Assembly: GCF_002864685.1 (NCBI RefSeq)
Contig: NZ_NMQZ01000002.1
Coordinates: 1 to 64,000, forward strand
Direction: 5' to 3'
Source of the DNA: Alloalcanivorax mobilis
Lineage (GTDB): Bacteria > Pseudomonadota > Gammaproteobacteria > Pseudomonadales > Alcanivoracaceae
DNA: 64,000 bases
Below the pieces are notes generated by a model, which saw only the letters and a program-made list of their open reading frames with translations, ran no database searches and was not told the DNA's origin. Of this stretch, positions 37,721-47,090 are shown piece after piece (the stretch's first letter is position 1; each line of letters begins with the position of its first letter). The position numbers were made by a program, and so were the translations under genes.

Positions 37721-38790
37721 CGACGCTCCATTTTTAACCGGTCTAAGAGCAAGCTATACGTAAACTTGGTTTTCAGACCGCTGTTATCGCTTTTGAGGAT
37801 GGTCACTAGAAAGTATAGGAATTGATACTTCACAAACTCTTGGATTTTCAACTCCCCCTTTGTTCAACCCCCTAATTTACCAGAAATTCATAACATTTGG
37901 ACACACTTTCACGTCTTCGCTTCGCGAACCGCGCTGCTCCAGGTTCGCTATCCGCTCATCCCTGACGGGACTGGCTGGTGCCAGCCACGCCTACGGCCCA
38001 GCTTCCAGCTTCGGGCCTGCGCGCTTCGCTTGCGTGCAGTCTGCACATTGAAGAGGTCGTTGCCTGTCCAGCCATCTCTCCTGATTCCATCACCTTGTCC
38101 GCGACTGTAGCCCGCATCCGTGTGCCATCAAGGCGCGCCGGGCTTTCAGGCTGCGCCTCGTGCCGACTTCGCTGTCACGGCCATTCGGCTTCAATCCCTC
38201 ACGCCTTCGCGCCTGCGGCGCTGCGCGCTCCGCTTGCCAATCTTGCTCCGCGGTTCGTTACCGCAATGGCAATGCTCCGGCTTGCTGCCGCAGGTTGTGC
38301 GAAAGCGTGCCGTCCATGACGCTAGCGGTTCAGCGCAATCACGTCACGAAAGACAGTTCGCCCGGCCTCGCTTCTATGGAGCTTCCACACCACTCCTCAA
38401 GCATGTGCCCGCGAGCTGCAGTAGGGACGCTCTGACCTTGTCGTCGGGGCTTTGACCTGGTTCGCGTCAGGGCGCAAGCCGGTGCAGGCGTCACGCGGAA
38501 ATGTCGAGTTGTCCAGGTCTCCTTTCGGAGCGGTTCGGCCCAAGGCGTCCTTGTGTCGTTGTGAATCCTGGCGGTGGCCCGTCTGCGTCTCGGGCTTTAT
38601 GGCTGCAACCGTGAGGCGCAAACAATTTCCCCTGCGCTGGGCGCATTCCTCGCGCGGCAAATTGTTTGCGCCTTCCGGTTCTTCACTACGTTGCGACCGC
38701 AAGCGGTGCAGCCAGCCCGTCCCCCGCCGCTCGGATCACAACAAGGACGCGATGGGCGCGAACCTTGGTTAACCCGAAAGGAGAAACACC
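37721..38790. repeat. Non-coding region with dispersed repeats and a long hairpin, upstream of DUF736
   Basis: No gene is supported in these 1070 nt. The first 140 nt hold the AT-rich promoter side of the NdpA-like gene. Two copies of a GC-rich block shared with 34197-34297 follow (37945-38037, weak; 38132-38240, clear). At 38615-38628 and 38659-38672 a perfect 14-bp inverted pair GGCGCAAACAATTT/AAATTGTTTGCGCC encloses 30 nt. AAAGGAG precedes the DUF736 start. Confidence 0.55.
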
Positions 38791-39105
38791 ATGGCCAACA
38801 TCGGCACTTTTACCTCAGAGACAGACGGCTACACCGGCACACTCCGCACCCTGACGCTCAACTTCAAGGTAAAGCTGGTTCCCAACGACAAGGGCGACAG
38901 CGAGAACGCTCCCAACTTTCGCCTCCAGGCCGCTGGGCACGACATCGGTGCGGCGTGGAAGAAAACCAGTGAGGCCGGGAGAGACTACCTGTCCGTCACC
39001 GCCGACGCCCCTTCCTTCCCGGCTCCGGTTTACGCTCGTCTGATCGAGGGCGAGGACGGCACGTATGACCTGATCTGGTCACGCAGCACGCCCCAGGCGG
39101 CGTAA
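38791..39105 (+). CDS. DUF736 family protein
   Basis: The 104-residue protein begins [20 protein letters not shown], the DUF736 hallmark, with the SENAPNFRL block in the middle. Function is unknown, but the family is a constant part of Tn4371-like and related conjugative elements. AAAGGAG lies eight bases before the ATG. Confidence 0.92.
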   Translation: MANIGTFTSETDGYTGTLRTLTLNFKVKLVPNDKGDSENAPNFRLQAAGHDIGAAWKKTSEAGRDYLSVTADAPSFPAPVYARLIEGEDGTYDLIWSRSTPQAA

Positions 39106-39243
39106 CCGCCGCTCACCGTGCCCCGCTCATTACGGCGGGGCGTCTTGCCACTGATGTGCAGGTCACGCGCTCACCTATGGCGCGTGTAATTCGGCTGCAT
39201 TGTCACCGTTGCTTTCTTTCAAGGCTTGATCAGCTAAAGCCGC

Positions 39244-39969
39244 TTACGAAATATCAATTTCCAGAACGCGAACCAATATTCGTTTATCCGGGAACCCATA
39301 CTTTCCAGCCGAATAGTTGGTATTAACCGGAACGGCTGATCTCAGCGACAACTCTGCGCCAGCGGAAAATATAACTTCGTTTTCATGGCCTAGATTCGTA
39401 CCTTTCCGCCTGTAGGCGAAAACCTTGGTCTTCGGATTGGTCGCTCTCAGTACGAACAAGTCAATTCGGTCGGCGTCATATCCCTTGCCTTTATGGTCTG
39501 CGTTACGTAAGGCAACCTGAGGGCAGAATGAGGTGGAAAGCGGACGATCTGTTAGCAAACGATTGTCATTGGTGGGCCATAGCCCTGCGTGGAAAAGACA
39601 TTGCCCTTCACTGAGCACATGGCCGACCGCTTCTATCTCTGCGGAAACCTGCTCGAAATTGCAATGTGGATAGCGCTTCTGATACCGCGAAAGTCCGTCT
39701 GGTGTCTTGGATGGCATCGCTTGCCGCCAAGACCTGTACGCGACACTGTTGTCCAAGGCATCGTCAATGAAGTTGCCAAGCCTACTATCGGCGCCGACTT
39801 TTGCCATGTGAGTGGCAGCATCGTAGGCGTTAGAGATAGATGCTTTCAATCTGATTGGGATACGAAGATGGGGATTTCCTGCTGCCAGCATCTCATCAAA
39901 CGTAGGATCTCTTGTTTCCCAAATCTCATAGGTGGGAGAGAACGTATCTACAAGAGGAAGTTTCACCAA
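39244..39969 (-). CDS. ADP-ribosyltransferase-like protein next to Gabija
   Basis: The 241-residue protein carries the three landmark motifs of an ADP-ribosyltransferase fold in the right order. These are CLFHAGLW (H127, at the first NAD-binding strand), DRPLSTSF with S145-T146-S147, and ENEVIF with E196 and E198 (E-x-E). The H/R, STS and ExE spacing fits enzymes that modify proteins or nucleic acids with NAD. It lies 136 nt downstream of gajB on the same strand. It could be an added effector of the defence locus, a toxin, or an inactive relative. The call rests on motif reading alone. Confidence 0.55.
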   Translation of the reverse strand: MVKLPLVDTFSPTYEIWETRDPTFDEMLAAGNPHLRIPIRLKASISNAYDAATHMAKVGADSRLGNFIDDALDNSVAYRSWRQAMPSKTPDGLSRYQKRYPHCNFEQVSAEIEAVGHVLSEGQCLFHAGLWPTNDNRLLTDRPLSTSFCPQVALRNADHKGKGYDADRIDLFVLRATNPKTKVFAYRRKGTNLGHENEVIFSAGAELSLRSAVPVNTNYSAGKYGFPDKRILVRVLEIDIS

Positions 39970-40105
39970 TAAAAGCCCTTTTCAACGGTTCTTCTGAGGG
40001 GATTACACGCCACATTCAACGAGGCGCTTCAGTTGTTGATCGGCTTTGCGTTCGCTCTTGTCGGCATACGCCCGTGTCAGCCGCGTACTCTGCAGTATTG
40101 TGAGA

Positions 40106-41776
40106 CTACCGATCAGGGTTGAGAAAAGGCATGGCATAGCCTAAAAACTCCGAGTGCGGCGTTCTGTTTTCCTTCCACCTGCGAGGATTGGATGATGGGG
40201 TGTCTCGGCGATCACTAACGGTCAGCATCAGCCGTTGCTTAGCCCGGGAAATGCCGACAAAAAAAGCACAACGTTCCGCATCCTCTTCCCCCCAGAAAGA
40301 CTGATCTTCAACAGCGAGAATGACAACCGTATCGAATTCGAGTCCCTTGCTCTTGTGGATAGTCAAAATGCGCACAGCTTGATCATCGGAAAAACGCTCC
40401 AGTGCTTTCGGTAAATTGGGTTCCGACTTTAATAGTTCATCTACGCGGGTCTTGGTGTCGTTGACGACTTGCACTAGTCTCGCTTTTGACTCGTAATCAT
40501 GGGAAAGTGCAGACAGAGTATCGATACCCACTTTTCTTAGAAAGGCGCGAACAAAATCCCACCAGTCCGCGAATGGTTCACCTAATAGTGCGCTCTGTAC
40601 GGCACTTTTCCTCTGACCAACAATAAAGTTCTGGAAATCTCTTCGCACGCTGGACTGTACATCGTCGTCGGCGAAAGGGATGAGTTGTGTCATCAATCGA
40701 ATCCAGGCTTTGGGTTCTCGCTGCCCATAGAGAGTGGACAGATAATCGACGATAAGCCTCGCGGCTGGTTCGACAGAGATGTCTTGGAGTTGTTGCTCAT
40801 TGCGAAAGGGGATGCGCCGCTGCTCCAACGCTTGGATTAGGTGGTCGCCATAGAGGTCAGGTTGCCGGACAACTAGGATCGCGATTTCTGAAGGTGGAAG
40901 TTGCTCATGGTTGATCCATGTGTCGATTGAGTCCGCCAGATGTTCGGCTTCCTCTTGACTATTTGGAAATTGCCGCGCGAATATCTGGCCCTCCTCACCG
41001 GCGAGTTGTTCATCAGGCATAACGGAGGTGGAGTCCATCACCTTAATGATCTCGTTCTGCATACGCAGCAGACGAGGCTTAGAGCGGAAGTTGCGGTACA
41101 TATTAAGTGGTTCAGCAACAAAGTCCTCTGCGAAGGTTTGGAATATGCCATCAAGCGCACCTGCCCATCCCATGATCTTTTGCTTGGTGTCGCCGACTGC
41201 CGTCAGACGGATAGCAGTGTTCTGGAACGCAAGCTTCACCAGTGCGTATTGCTGGTCGGTGCAATCCTGGAATTCGTCCAGAAAGACATCGCTGTAGGTC
41301 TGACGAACAGCGTTGCGGGCCGCAACGGATGTGCTGAGGATCTGTATGGCCAGGGGCACAAGGTCACTGAATTCGATCTGTCGTCGTGTCACTCTCCGGT
41401 CGCCGATTTGGTAGTCGACATCGAGGGCGTCCCGTCCGGTCAGCACTGGCCGGAAACGATCAATAATCCTCTTGGCGAAAGCATGGAAGGTGTAACTGTC
41501 GAAACGTGCTGCCAAGTCGAAACCACAACGGCGTTGCACGCGCTCCTTCAGGTTTTTGCAGGCATCAACCTTGAATGAGATGGCCAGTATTCGTTTCGGG
41601 TAACGGCAGGTTCCTGTGCGCAACAGAAAATCGGCGCGCTGTGCAAGCATTTCCGTTTTGCCTGCCCCCGGCCCGGCTGTCAGTGCAAGACAGCACTCTG
41701 TCTCCCGTGCGGCACGCAAGGCATTGGGTTCAAGCATCAGCCCGTCCGCCGGTTGCCAATCGCCTGCGGCGATCAT
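40106..41776 (-). CDS. gajB: Gabija protein GajB (UvrD-like helicase)
   Basis: A superfamily 1A helicase that senses nucleic acid or nucleotide state in the Gabija anti-phage system. The 556-residue protein has Walker A GPGAGKT (35-41), motif II DEFQD (167-171), motif III-like VGDTKQKIMGWAGA (about 194-207) and the UvrD motif V/VI region with LTIHKSKGLEFDTVVI (about 460) and ISRAKQRLMLTVSD. The ATG overlaps the gajA stop (ATGA). Its pairing with a class 2 OLD nuclease is the diagnostic Gabija arrangement. Confidence 0.88.
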   Translation of the reverse strand: MIAAGDWQPADGLMLEPNALRAARETECCLALTAGPGAGKTEMLAQRADFLLRTGTCRYPKRILAISFKVDACKNLKERVQRRCGFDLAARFDSYTFHAFAKRIIDRFRPVLTGRDALDVDYQIGDRRVTRRQIEFSDLVPLAIQILSTSVAARNAVRQTYSDVFLDEFQDCTDQQYALVKLAFQNTAIRLTAVGDTKQKIMGWAGALDGIFQTFAEDFVAEPLNMYRNFRSKPRLLRMQNEIIKVMDSTSVMPDEQLAGEEGQIFARQFPNSQEEAEHLADSIDTWINHEQLPPSEIAILVVRQPDLYGDHLIQALEQRRIPFRNEQQLQDISVEPAARLIVDYLSTLYGQREPKAWIRLMTQLIPFADDDVQSSVRRDFQNFIVGQRKSAVQSALLGEPFADWWDFVRAFLRKVGIDTLSALSHDYESKARLVQVVNDTKTRVDELLKSEPNLPKALERFSDDQAVRILTIHKSKGLEFDTVVILAVEDQSFWGEEDAERCAFFVGISRAKQRLMLTVSDRRDTPSSNPRRWKENRTPHSEFLGYAMPFLNPDR

Positions 41777-43677
41777 TCGGGTAGTTCCTCCAGCTTGGCG
41801 ATCACCGCGTCCGCCAGTCTCGCCAGTGATTCAGGCATGTCGTCGAGAAGTTCTGCGTCACTCAACTGGGCCAGTGCATCGATATGGGCCGCTGGCTTGC
41901 TGCCTAGCTTAAAACGCTTGTGATAGGTCTTGAAAAGTGCGCGCTCATCGTCATCGTACTGTGCCGCGTCGAAATGGCTATCGCCGAGAACGGCTTTGAC
42001 CGTGGCTTCACTCGGTGGATTAGATTCGACACCGTACTCATCGGGAAACGAGAGTAACATCGCGAAGTCGAGGTCCAGTGGATAGGAGAAAAAAACGTCT
42101 CGATTCTCCAGTTTTTCAAGGTAGTTGAGATAGCTACGAACCTTTTCTTTCGCATCGTTCCAAGCGGGAATTCCATGGTCCGACGGGAGCTTTTTGGCAG
42201 GAGCATATTCGCCTAACTGATCGTTGACGTACTTGATCCGACCCCAGCCCCCTTGATGCCGGGCGACATCCAAATCGAGCAGAGTGAGATAGGGGATTTC
42301 AAGAGCCGAGAGCAGGCGCCAGAAGTGATTGACATGGCGACCGCCCAGAGGCGCCACGGTTACAGCAGACTCGTCGACTGGAATACCTTTGGCACGCAGA
42401 ATGCGGGGCAGAACGATTTCCTCGCTATCACCTTCTCCAAGAATAACCAGCCGGGAGAAATAAATTTCGGGATATGCCTGCACGGCTTCGCGGACAAACT
42501 TGTGGGCTTCATTGGTTCTTTTCGGTAAGCGAATGCGCGTGGTCTTGGTAGTTCGCTCGCCGGTGAGCCGCAAGTAGCGTATGTGCCTAGGATTGACTCG
42601 CCGAAGCATGGAAGGTGCATGGGTGGCAATTAGGGCTTGGGCATCTTCGTTACTCGTCATAGTGACCAGAGCATTCACGATTCTTCCCAAATAGTGAGGT
42701 GAGAGACTGTTCTCAGGCTCTTCAAGGGCGACGATCGTAAACACCGGGGGACGCAACTTATCCGGGTCGAAGGTATCATCGTCACCGGCAAGGACCGCAC
42801 GCCCGATTGATTGTGCCGAAAGCACCAGTGACAGATAGAGCATGGACTTCTGGCCATCACTTAGCCTGGAGAAATCGACCAATTCTTCGTCATGCCCAGG
42901 AGAAAAGGAAACGGACAGGTGCCGTAATAAGGCTTCGATCTCGGATGCGGCGAAGGTGATTTGGGGGTCGGCGAAGAAGCTACCTTTGTGCAAGGTGCTC
43001 CAGGTTGTCTGCAGACTCTCGCTCAGAGTTGCGATTGATGGATTGCCCGCGAGGCTTTCACTGATTTTGTCTGTGAAGCCTTTGATTTCTTCTCGCTCAT
43101 TCTCCCAGTTTACGGCTCTTAGCATACGGCCAAGCAGAGCATTGGCGCTGTAGGCGATGTGATCAGCGGGATCTCGTCGTGCAGGTAGGTAATGAACCTG
43201 CACATGGTTGCGTTCCGCTCGCGTAACCTGTGCTGTGGTGAGGGGAGAGCCATCGGCATCGAGATCCAATACATGAACCAGGGTTTCTTCGATGTCACCA
43301 TTCACGCCCATCGTGGCGTCCAGGCGATATCGGACACGGGGTGGACCATCGGCGGAGTCCAGCCGCATATGGCCGAAATGAGGAGCTATCGTTGCGACAT
43401 CATCGTCATCTTCAAGTTCGGGAAAGATAAAGTCGGCTTCGATCCAAAGCTGCCGTTCTTCAGGAACTTCCTCTTCATCATAGGGAACGTGGAAGTCTGA
43501 CCGCCGGATGCGCCGTAGCGAGGGATCGAAGGCAAACAAGCGGCACAACGCCTGAAGTGCTGCGGTCTTGCCTGAACCGTTCGGGCCGATCAGATAGGTG
43601 ATGTCGTTGAGGGGCAGTTCAGTGGGCTCCGGCCCAAACGACTGAAAGCTGAATAGCCGGATGCTCTGTAGTTTCAT
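41773..43677 (-). CDS. gajA: Gabija protein GajA (OLD-family ATPase/TOPRIM nuclease)
   Basis: The effector nuclease of Gabija, which nicks or cleaves DNA when nucleotide pools fall. The 634-residue protein has an ABC-type ATPase with Walker A GPNGSGKT (31-38), signature LSDGQK (272-277), Walker B VFTIVALEEPENS (312-324), and a C-terminal TOPRIM domain with E415 (ILGEGDSEE) and the D468/D470 pair (LLDLDVARHQGG). It is a class 2 OLD protein, slightly longer than the reference GajA. The promoter is expected in the 100-nt gap after the HTH gene. Confidence 0.9.
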   Translation of the reverse strand: MKLQSIRLFSFQSFGPEPTELPLNDITYLIGPNGSGKTAALQALCRLFAFDPSLRRIRRSDFHVPYDEEEVPEERQLWIEADFIFPELEDDDDVATIAPHFGHMRLDSADGPPRVRYRLDATMGVNGDIEETLVHVLDLDADGSPLTTAQVTRAERNHVQVHYLPARRDPADHIAYSANALLGRMLRAVNWENEREEIKGFTDKISESLAGNPSIATLSESLQTTWSTLHKGSFFADPQITFAASEIEALLRHLSVSFSPGHDEELVDFSRLSDGQKSMLYLSLVLSAQSIGRAVLAGDDDTFDPDKLRPPVFTIVALEEPENSLSPHYLGRIVNALVTMTSNEDAQALIATHAPSMLRRVNPRHIRYLRLTGERTTKTTRIRLPKRTNEAHKFVREAVQAYPEIYFSRLVILGEGDSEEIVLPRILRAKGIPVDESAVTVAPLGGRHVNHFWRLLSALEIPYLTLLDLDVARHQGGWGRIKYVNDQLGEYAPAKKLPSDHGIPAWNDAKEKVRSYLNYLEKLENRDVFFSYPLDLDFAMLLSFPDEYGVESNPPSEATVKAVLGDSHFDAAQYDDDERALFKTYHKRFKLGSKPAAHIDALAQLSDAELLDDMPESLARLADAVIAKLEELPE

Positions 43678-43776
43678 GTGACGCGTTATTCCTCTGTTTT
43701 ATATGGCATTTTACGACAGCGATCACTAAGTTACAGACAACAACCAAGCTATGGCTCATCATTAGGCTGTTTGAAG

Positions 43777-44070
43777 CTAACTTTTTGCATCGTTAATGAT
43801 TTCACGCAGTTCGAGCTGTATCTGCTGGAGAAGTTGATCAACCTTATGCGGATTGTCACCACTGTAGGCCAGCGTCAGCAATGTGAGCGGATGCACCTCC
43901 ATCACCTCACACAACTCGGCCAGCTTGCTGAGGGTCGGGCTTTTCAGATCACGCTCCAGAGTGCTCATGTAGGTACGGCTGGACACGTCAGAGAAGGCTT
44001 CCTGGCTCAAGCCACGCGCCTTTCTGACTGCCTTCAATGCTTTCGCCAATGAGTACTGTTCTGCCACCAA
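43777..44070 (-). CDS. Xre-family helix-turn-helix regulator
   Basis: The protein is about 97 residues long with a Cro/CI-type HTH (ALKAVRKARGLSQEAFSDVS then TYMSTLERDLKSPTLSKLAELC) followed by a helical C-terminus. TTG 44070 is chosen because GAGGGA lies about six bases upstream; a TTG seven codons earlier is possible. It lies directly upstream of gajA on the same strand, so it may control the Gabija operon. Confidence 0.78.
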   Translation of the reverse strand: MVAEQYSLAKALKAVRKARGLSQEAFSDVSSRTYMSTLERDLKSPTLSKLAELCEVMEVHPLTLLTLAYSGDNPHKVDQLLQQIQLELREIINDAKS

Positions 44071-44160
44071 TGGTTTTCCCTCAAAAACCAAGATGACAGC
44101 CTTTTGCGCCCTATAGGGCTACAACCTATAGTGTTCATTTGGTGCTAGTCAGTGCTTTTG

Positions 44161-44340
44161 TGCCTATACGGAAATCCGCTTCTGCGGAAAGCGTGAAATC
44201 CGAAGAACCGTATCCGTGCCTTTCCTGACATACGCCAATGCGCTTTCACGCACCTACGTTTCCGTGGATTCGTGGACTTGCGCTTTGCTGCTTTCGCGTA
44301 CAAGCGGGGATACGGTTCGGCGGTTCTATTCCTTTGAGAA
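44161..44340. promoter_or_regulatory. Nested inverted repeats upstream of DUF2958
   Basis: GAACCGTATCC (44205-44215) pairs perfectly with GGATACGGTTC (44308-44318), and inside and beside it GCGTGAAA (44191-44198) pairs with TTTCACGC (44244-44251). The region lies between the divergent HTH and DUF2958 genes and looks like a structured leader or a multi-site control region. Confidence 0.45.
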
Positions 44341-44352
44341 AGGCGTGCGACC

Positions 44353-44694
44353 ATGATGCTACTCATCACCGCTCAAGAGCGCGGGCAACTGCTCGCCAAC
44401 GGCCAGGCTCGTACCACCGGCACCGACCCGGTGCCGGTGGTACGCCTATTCACCCCGGATGCACACGCTACCTGGCTGCTGGCCTCCCTCGATCCCGCCG
44501 GCGGCGACATCGCCCACGGCCTGATCGATCTGGGGATCGGAATGCCCGAGCTGGGAACGGTAAAACTCTCCGATCTGGCGTCGATCGTTGGGCCGCATGG
44601 ACAACCCGTGATGCGCGATCGCTACTTCCAGCCGGTACGACGGCTATCGGAATATCTGCGGTTGGCCGAGGAAAATGGTTCGATCACCGACTGA
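44353..44694 (+). CDS. DUF2958 family protein
   Basis: The 113-residue protein shows the DUF2958 pattern: LLITAQERGQLLANG, PVVRLFTPDAHATWLLASLDP, LGTVKLSDLAS and RDRYFQP near the end. Function is unknown, but the family is typical of the ICE/plasmid backbone between the accessory genes and the replication module. Confidence 0.88.
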   Translation: MMLLITAQERGQLLANGQARTTGTDPVPVVRLFTPDAHATWLLASLDPAGGDIAHGLIDLGIGMPELGTVKLSDLASIVGPHGQPVMRDRYFQPVRRLSEYLRLAEENGSITD

Positions 44695-45016
44695 ACCACC
44701 ACCATCAGTGGCGGCCCACCGTGTCTTTTTCGGTCTGAATCCAGACCATGCCGGTCTGGATGGGTAACCTTGCACCGACGCAGTGCATTGCTGATCCAAA
44801 CAGTCATGATGCACAGCGCGGCTTTTGGCAGGTTGGCCTATACGGCACGCCATTTTGGGGCGAGCCCTCGTCGCATTCGGACGAAACCCGCAACGCACCG
44901 GAGCCAATCGGTCTTGACGCCGACAGTGTATCGCTTCACCCATGACGATTTGATGATCGCTCCATAGCGGGCCTGTTGGCCGTGGCGACGTACCTCGAGC
45001 CGAGGGAGGTTGCGCC
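44695..45016. other. Gap between DUF2958 and DUF2285 genes
   Basis: These 322 nt contain no gene with a ribosome site or recognisable domain and no strong hairpin that I could see. It probably holds the promoter of the DUF2285 gene. Confidence 0.4.
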
Positions 45017-45808
45017 ATGGCTGATCCCTGCGCCCCGTCCTGGTATCCGACGGCGGCCTATCTTTACGTCCTGCACCTGGATGGTCCGGCGCTGGCTTGG
45101 GAATACCTGCGCCGCCACCCTGACTACCGCCAGGATTGGCGTCGTCGCCGACCGGATGCGGGGCATCGCTGGGGACTGCGCCTGCTGGAAAACCCGACTC
45201 TGGACGCGCGTGACGCGCACCCCGCCTGGTTTCCCGACCATGATGCCGTGCTTCAACTCTACCCGGATGTCGATCCACCGTCCGACGCGGCAGCCTTCAC
45301 GCTTTGGCACCTTCCGGGTCACAAGTATCTGATCCACGATGGCCAGCGTTTGTTGTTGGTAAGCCACTGGGCGGGTGGTTGCCTGCGATTCGCGTTGGCG
45401 CCGGACTTGGCTGACGGCATGGCTTACGTCTACGCCGTCCGTGCCAGCGACGCCTCCCAGGCACGTTGTCGGGCAATGATGGTCTCCCTGAATCAGTTGG
45501 CTGCCGCCACCAGCATGCTCCCCGTGGCGCTGACACGACCGCGGCCCTCCCTTTCGAACTTGCTGGAACTGCACACCTTGCAGGCGCTCGACGCCACCCT
45601 GGCCGGTGCGTCCTTGCGCAAGGTGGCCGAAGGGTTGTTCGGTGCTGATGTCGTCGCGGACGACTGGCACGCCGACAGCGCCTTGCGTGCCCGCGTGCGT
45701 CGCTTGGTACGCCGGGGTAATAGGCTGATGCACGGCGGCTATCGCTGCCTGGCACAGCTTCCACCCGTTGAACAGGGACGTGCGGCGGTGCCCGCAAAAC
45801 GTCCCTGA
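45017..45808 (+). CDS. DUF6499/DUF2285 regulator-like protein
   Basis: The 263-residue protein has an N-terminal WYPTAAYLYVLHLDGPALAWEYLRR segment (transcriptional-regulator-type, DUF6499) and a C-terminal DUF2285 region (LLELHTLQALDATLAGASLRKVAEGLFG, then a basic HTH-like RARVRRLVRRG). Such proteins occur beside excisionase-like HTH and repA genes on ICEs and are thought to control transfer functions. The role here is inferred from that setting. Confidence 0.85.
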   Translation: MADPCAPSWYPTAAYLYVLHLDGPALAWEYLRRHPDYRQDWRRRRPDAGHRWGLRLLENPTLDARDAHPAWFPDHDAVLQLYPDVDPPSDAAAFTLWHLPGHKYLIHDGQRLLLVSHWAGGCLRFALAPDLADGMAYVYAVRASDASQARCRAMMVSLNQLAAATSMLPVALTRPRPSLSNLLELHTLQALDATLAGASLRKVAEGLFGADVVADDWHADSALRARVRRLVRRGNRLMHGGYRCLAQLPPVEQGRAAVPAKRP

Positions 45809-45891
45809 GCAAGCATCTCATGTTGTTTGAGACTGCCTCCATCCGGTCGCGCTGTGTGGTCGGACGTTTTCAACCGATGGAGGTGCATCCC

Positions 45892-46176
45892 ATGCGACCC
45901 GCTCCCCTGCGGCCTGCTGCCGCCGCTACTGATACGCCCGCGCGGCCCCAACGCTACCTGACCAACGACGAAGCCGCCGAATATCTGCGCCTGTCACCGC
46001 GCACGCTGGAAAAACAGCGCGTGATTGGCGGTGGCCCCAAGTTTCGCAAGTTCGGCCGCCGCGTCATGTACGCCGTAGCCGATCTCGACGCCTGGGCCGA
46101 TGCCCGCAGCTACGAGGCCACGTCCGATCCCGAATACGCCGAACACCACGCGGGTGACTACCGTGACGGCCGCTGA
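45892..46176 (+). CDS. Excisionase-family helix-turn-helix protein
   Basis: The 94-residue protein has the MerR-like excisionase HTH (YLTNDEAAEYLRLSPRTLEK then GGGPKFRKFGRRVMYAVADLDAW). ATG 45892 is chosen because GGAGGTG lies seven bases upstream; the longer in-frame extension lacks one. It lies between the DUF2285 gene and repA, the usual place in this element family. Confidence 0.88.
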   Translation: MRPAPLRPAAAATDTPARPQRYLTNDEAAEYLRLSPRTLEKQRVIGGGPKFRKFGRRVMYAVADLDAWADARSYEATSDPEYAEHHAGDYRDGR

Positions 46177-46190
46177 TCGACAGCGCGCCG

Positions 46191-47054
46191 GTGGGCATCG
46201 TCATGCCCAGCCCATCGCTGCCGTCCCGGCAGCAGCCAGCAGGGGAGCAGCTCGATCTATTCCGCGCGCTACCGGGCGAGGACATGGCGCCGCGCGATGC
46301 TCAGGACCTGATGGCCTATCCGTTCTTCTCGCTGGCCAAGTCAAGGCGCACCACGCCGATCGACTTCCGCAGTCGCAAGATTACCCTGCGTGTGGAAGGC
46401 ACCCAGGAACACGGCATCGCCACCATCTGGGACGCCGACATCCTGATCTGGGCCGCCAGTCAGATCGTGGAAGCCCGAGATGCAGGCATCCAGCCGTCGC
46501 GGCGGATGCAGGCCACGCCCTACGAAATCCTGCGCTTTATCCGGCGCGGCACCTCGCTACGCGACTACCAGCGTCTCAAAGCCGCACTCGACCGGCTGCA
46601 ATCGACCACGGTGGCCACCTCCATCCGCGAGACCACCGGGCGGCGGTTGCACCGGTTTTCCTGGATCAACGAGTGGAAAGAGCTGGCCGATGCCAGCGGC
46701 AAACCGCTGGGCATAGAGCTGATCCTGCCGGACTGGTTCTATGCGGGCGTGCTAGATTCCGCTCTGGTACTGACCATCGATCCGACGTATTTCCGGCTCA
46801 CAGGCGGCATCGAGCGCTGGCTATACCGACTGGTGCGCAAGCATGGCGGTCGCCAGGCTTGCGGCTGGCAGTTCGATTTCCCTTACCTGTATCGCAAGTC
46901 CGGCAGCCTGGCGCAGCCGCGCGATTTTGCCCGCGATCTGCGCATTCTGGTGGCGAAGCAGTCGTTACCCGGTTACGAGCTGTTCATCGAACGCTGGCCC
47001 GGAGAACCGGAGATTCTTGCCTTCCGGCCCGTGCCGCAAACGGCACGGGGATAA
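46191..47054 (+). CDS. repA: Replication initiator protein A (RepA)
   Basis: An initiator of the RPA family found on Tn4371-like ICEs and some plasmids. The 287-residue protein has the conserved YPFFSLAKSRRTTPIDF, TPYEILRFIRRG, FSWINEWKE and RWLYRLVRKHGG blocks of two winged-helix regions. GTG 46191 or ATG 46203 could start it; neither has a clear ribosome site, so translation may be coupled to the upstream gene. Iterons and an AT-rich stretch follow the stop, so the element may replicate as a circle. Confidence 0.88.
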   Translation: MGIVMPSPSLPSRQQPAGEQLDLFRALPGEDMAPRDAQDLMAYPFFSLAKSRRTTPIDFRSRKITLRVEGTQEHGIATIWDADILIWAASQIVEARDAGIQPSRRMQATPYEILRFIRRGTSLRDYQRLKAALDRLQSTTVATSIRETTGRRLHRFSWINEWKELADASGKPLGIELILPDWFYAGVLDSALVLTIDPTYFRLTGGIERWLYRLVRKHGGRQACGWQFDFPYLYRKSGSLAQPRDFARDLRILVAKQSLPGYELFIERWPGEPEILAFRPVPQTARG

Positions 47055-47090
47055 GTCCGGGGATCGCAGCAGAACAAGCTGTGAATGGGC

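Noticed and set aside
38120-38455. Short plus-strand frames between the NdpA-like gene and DUF736
   Set aside because: No ribosome sites, biased amino-acid content and overlap with the dispersed non-coding repeat.
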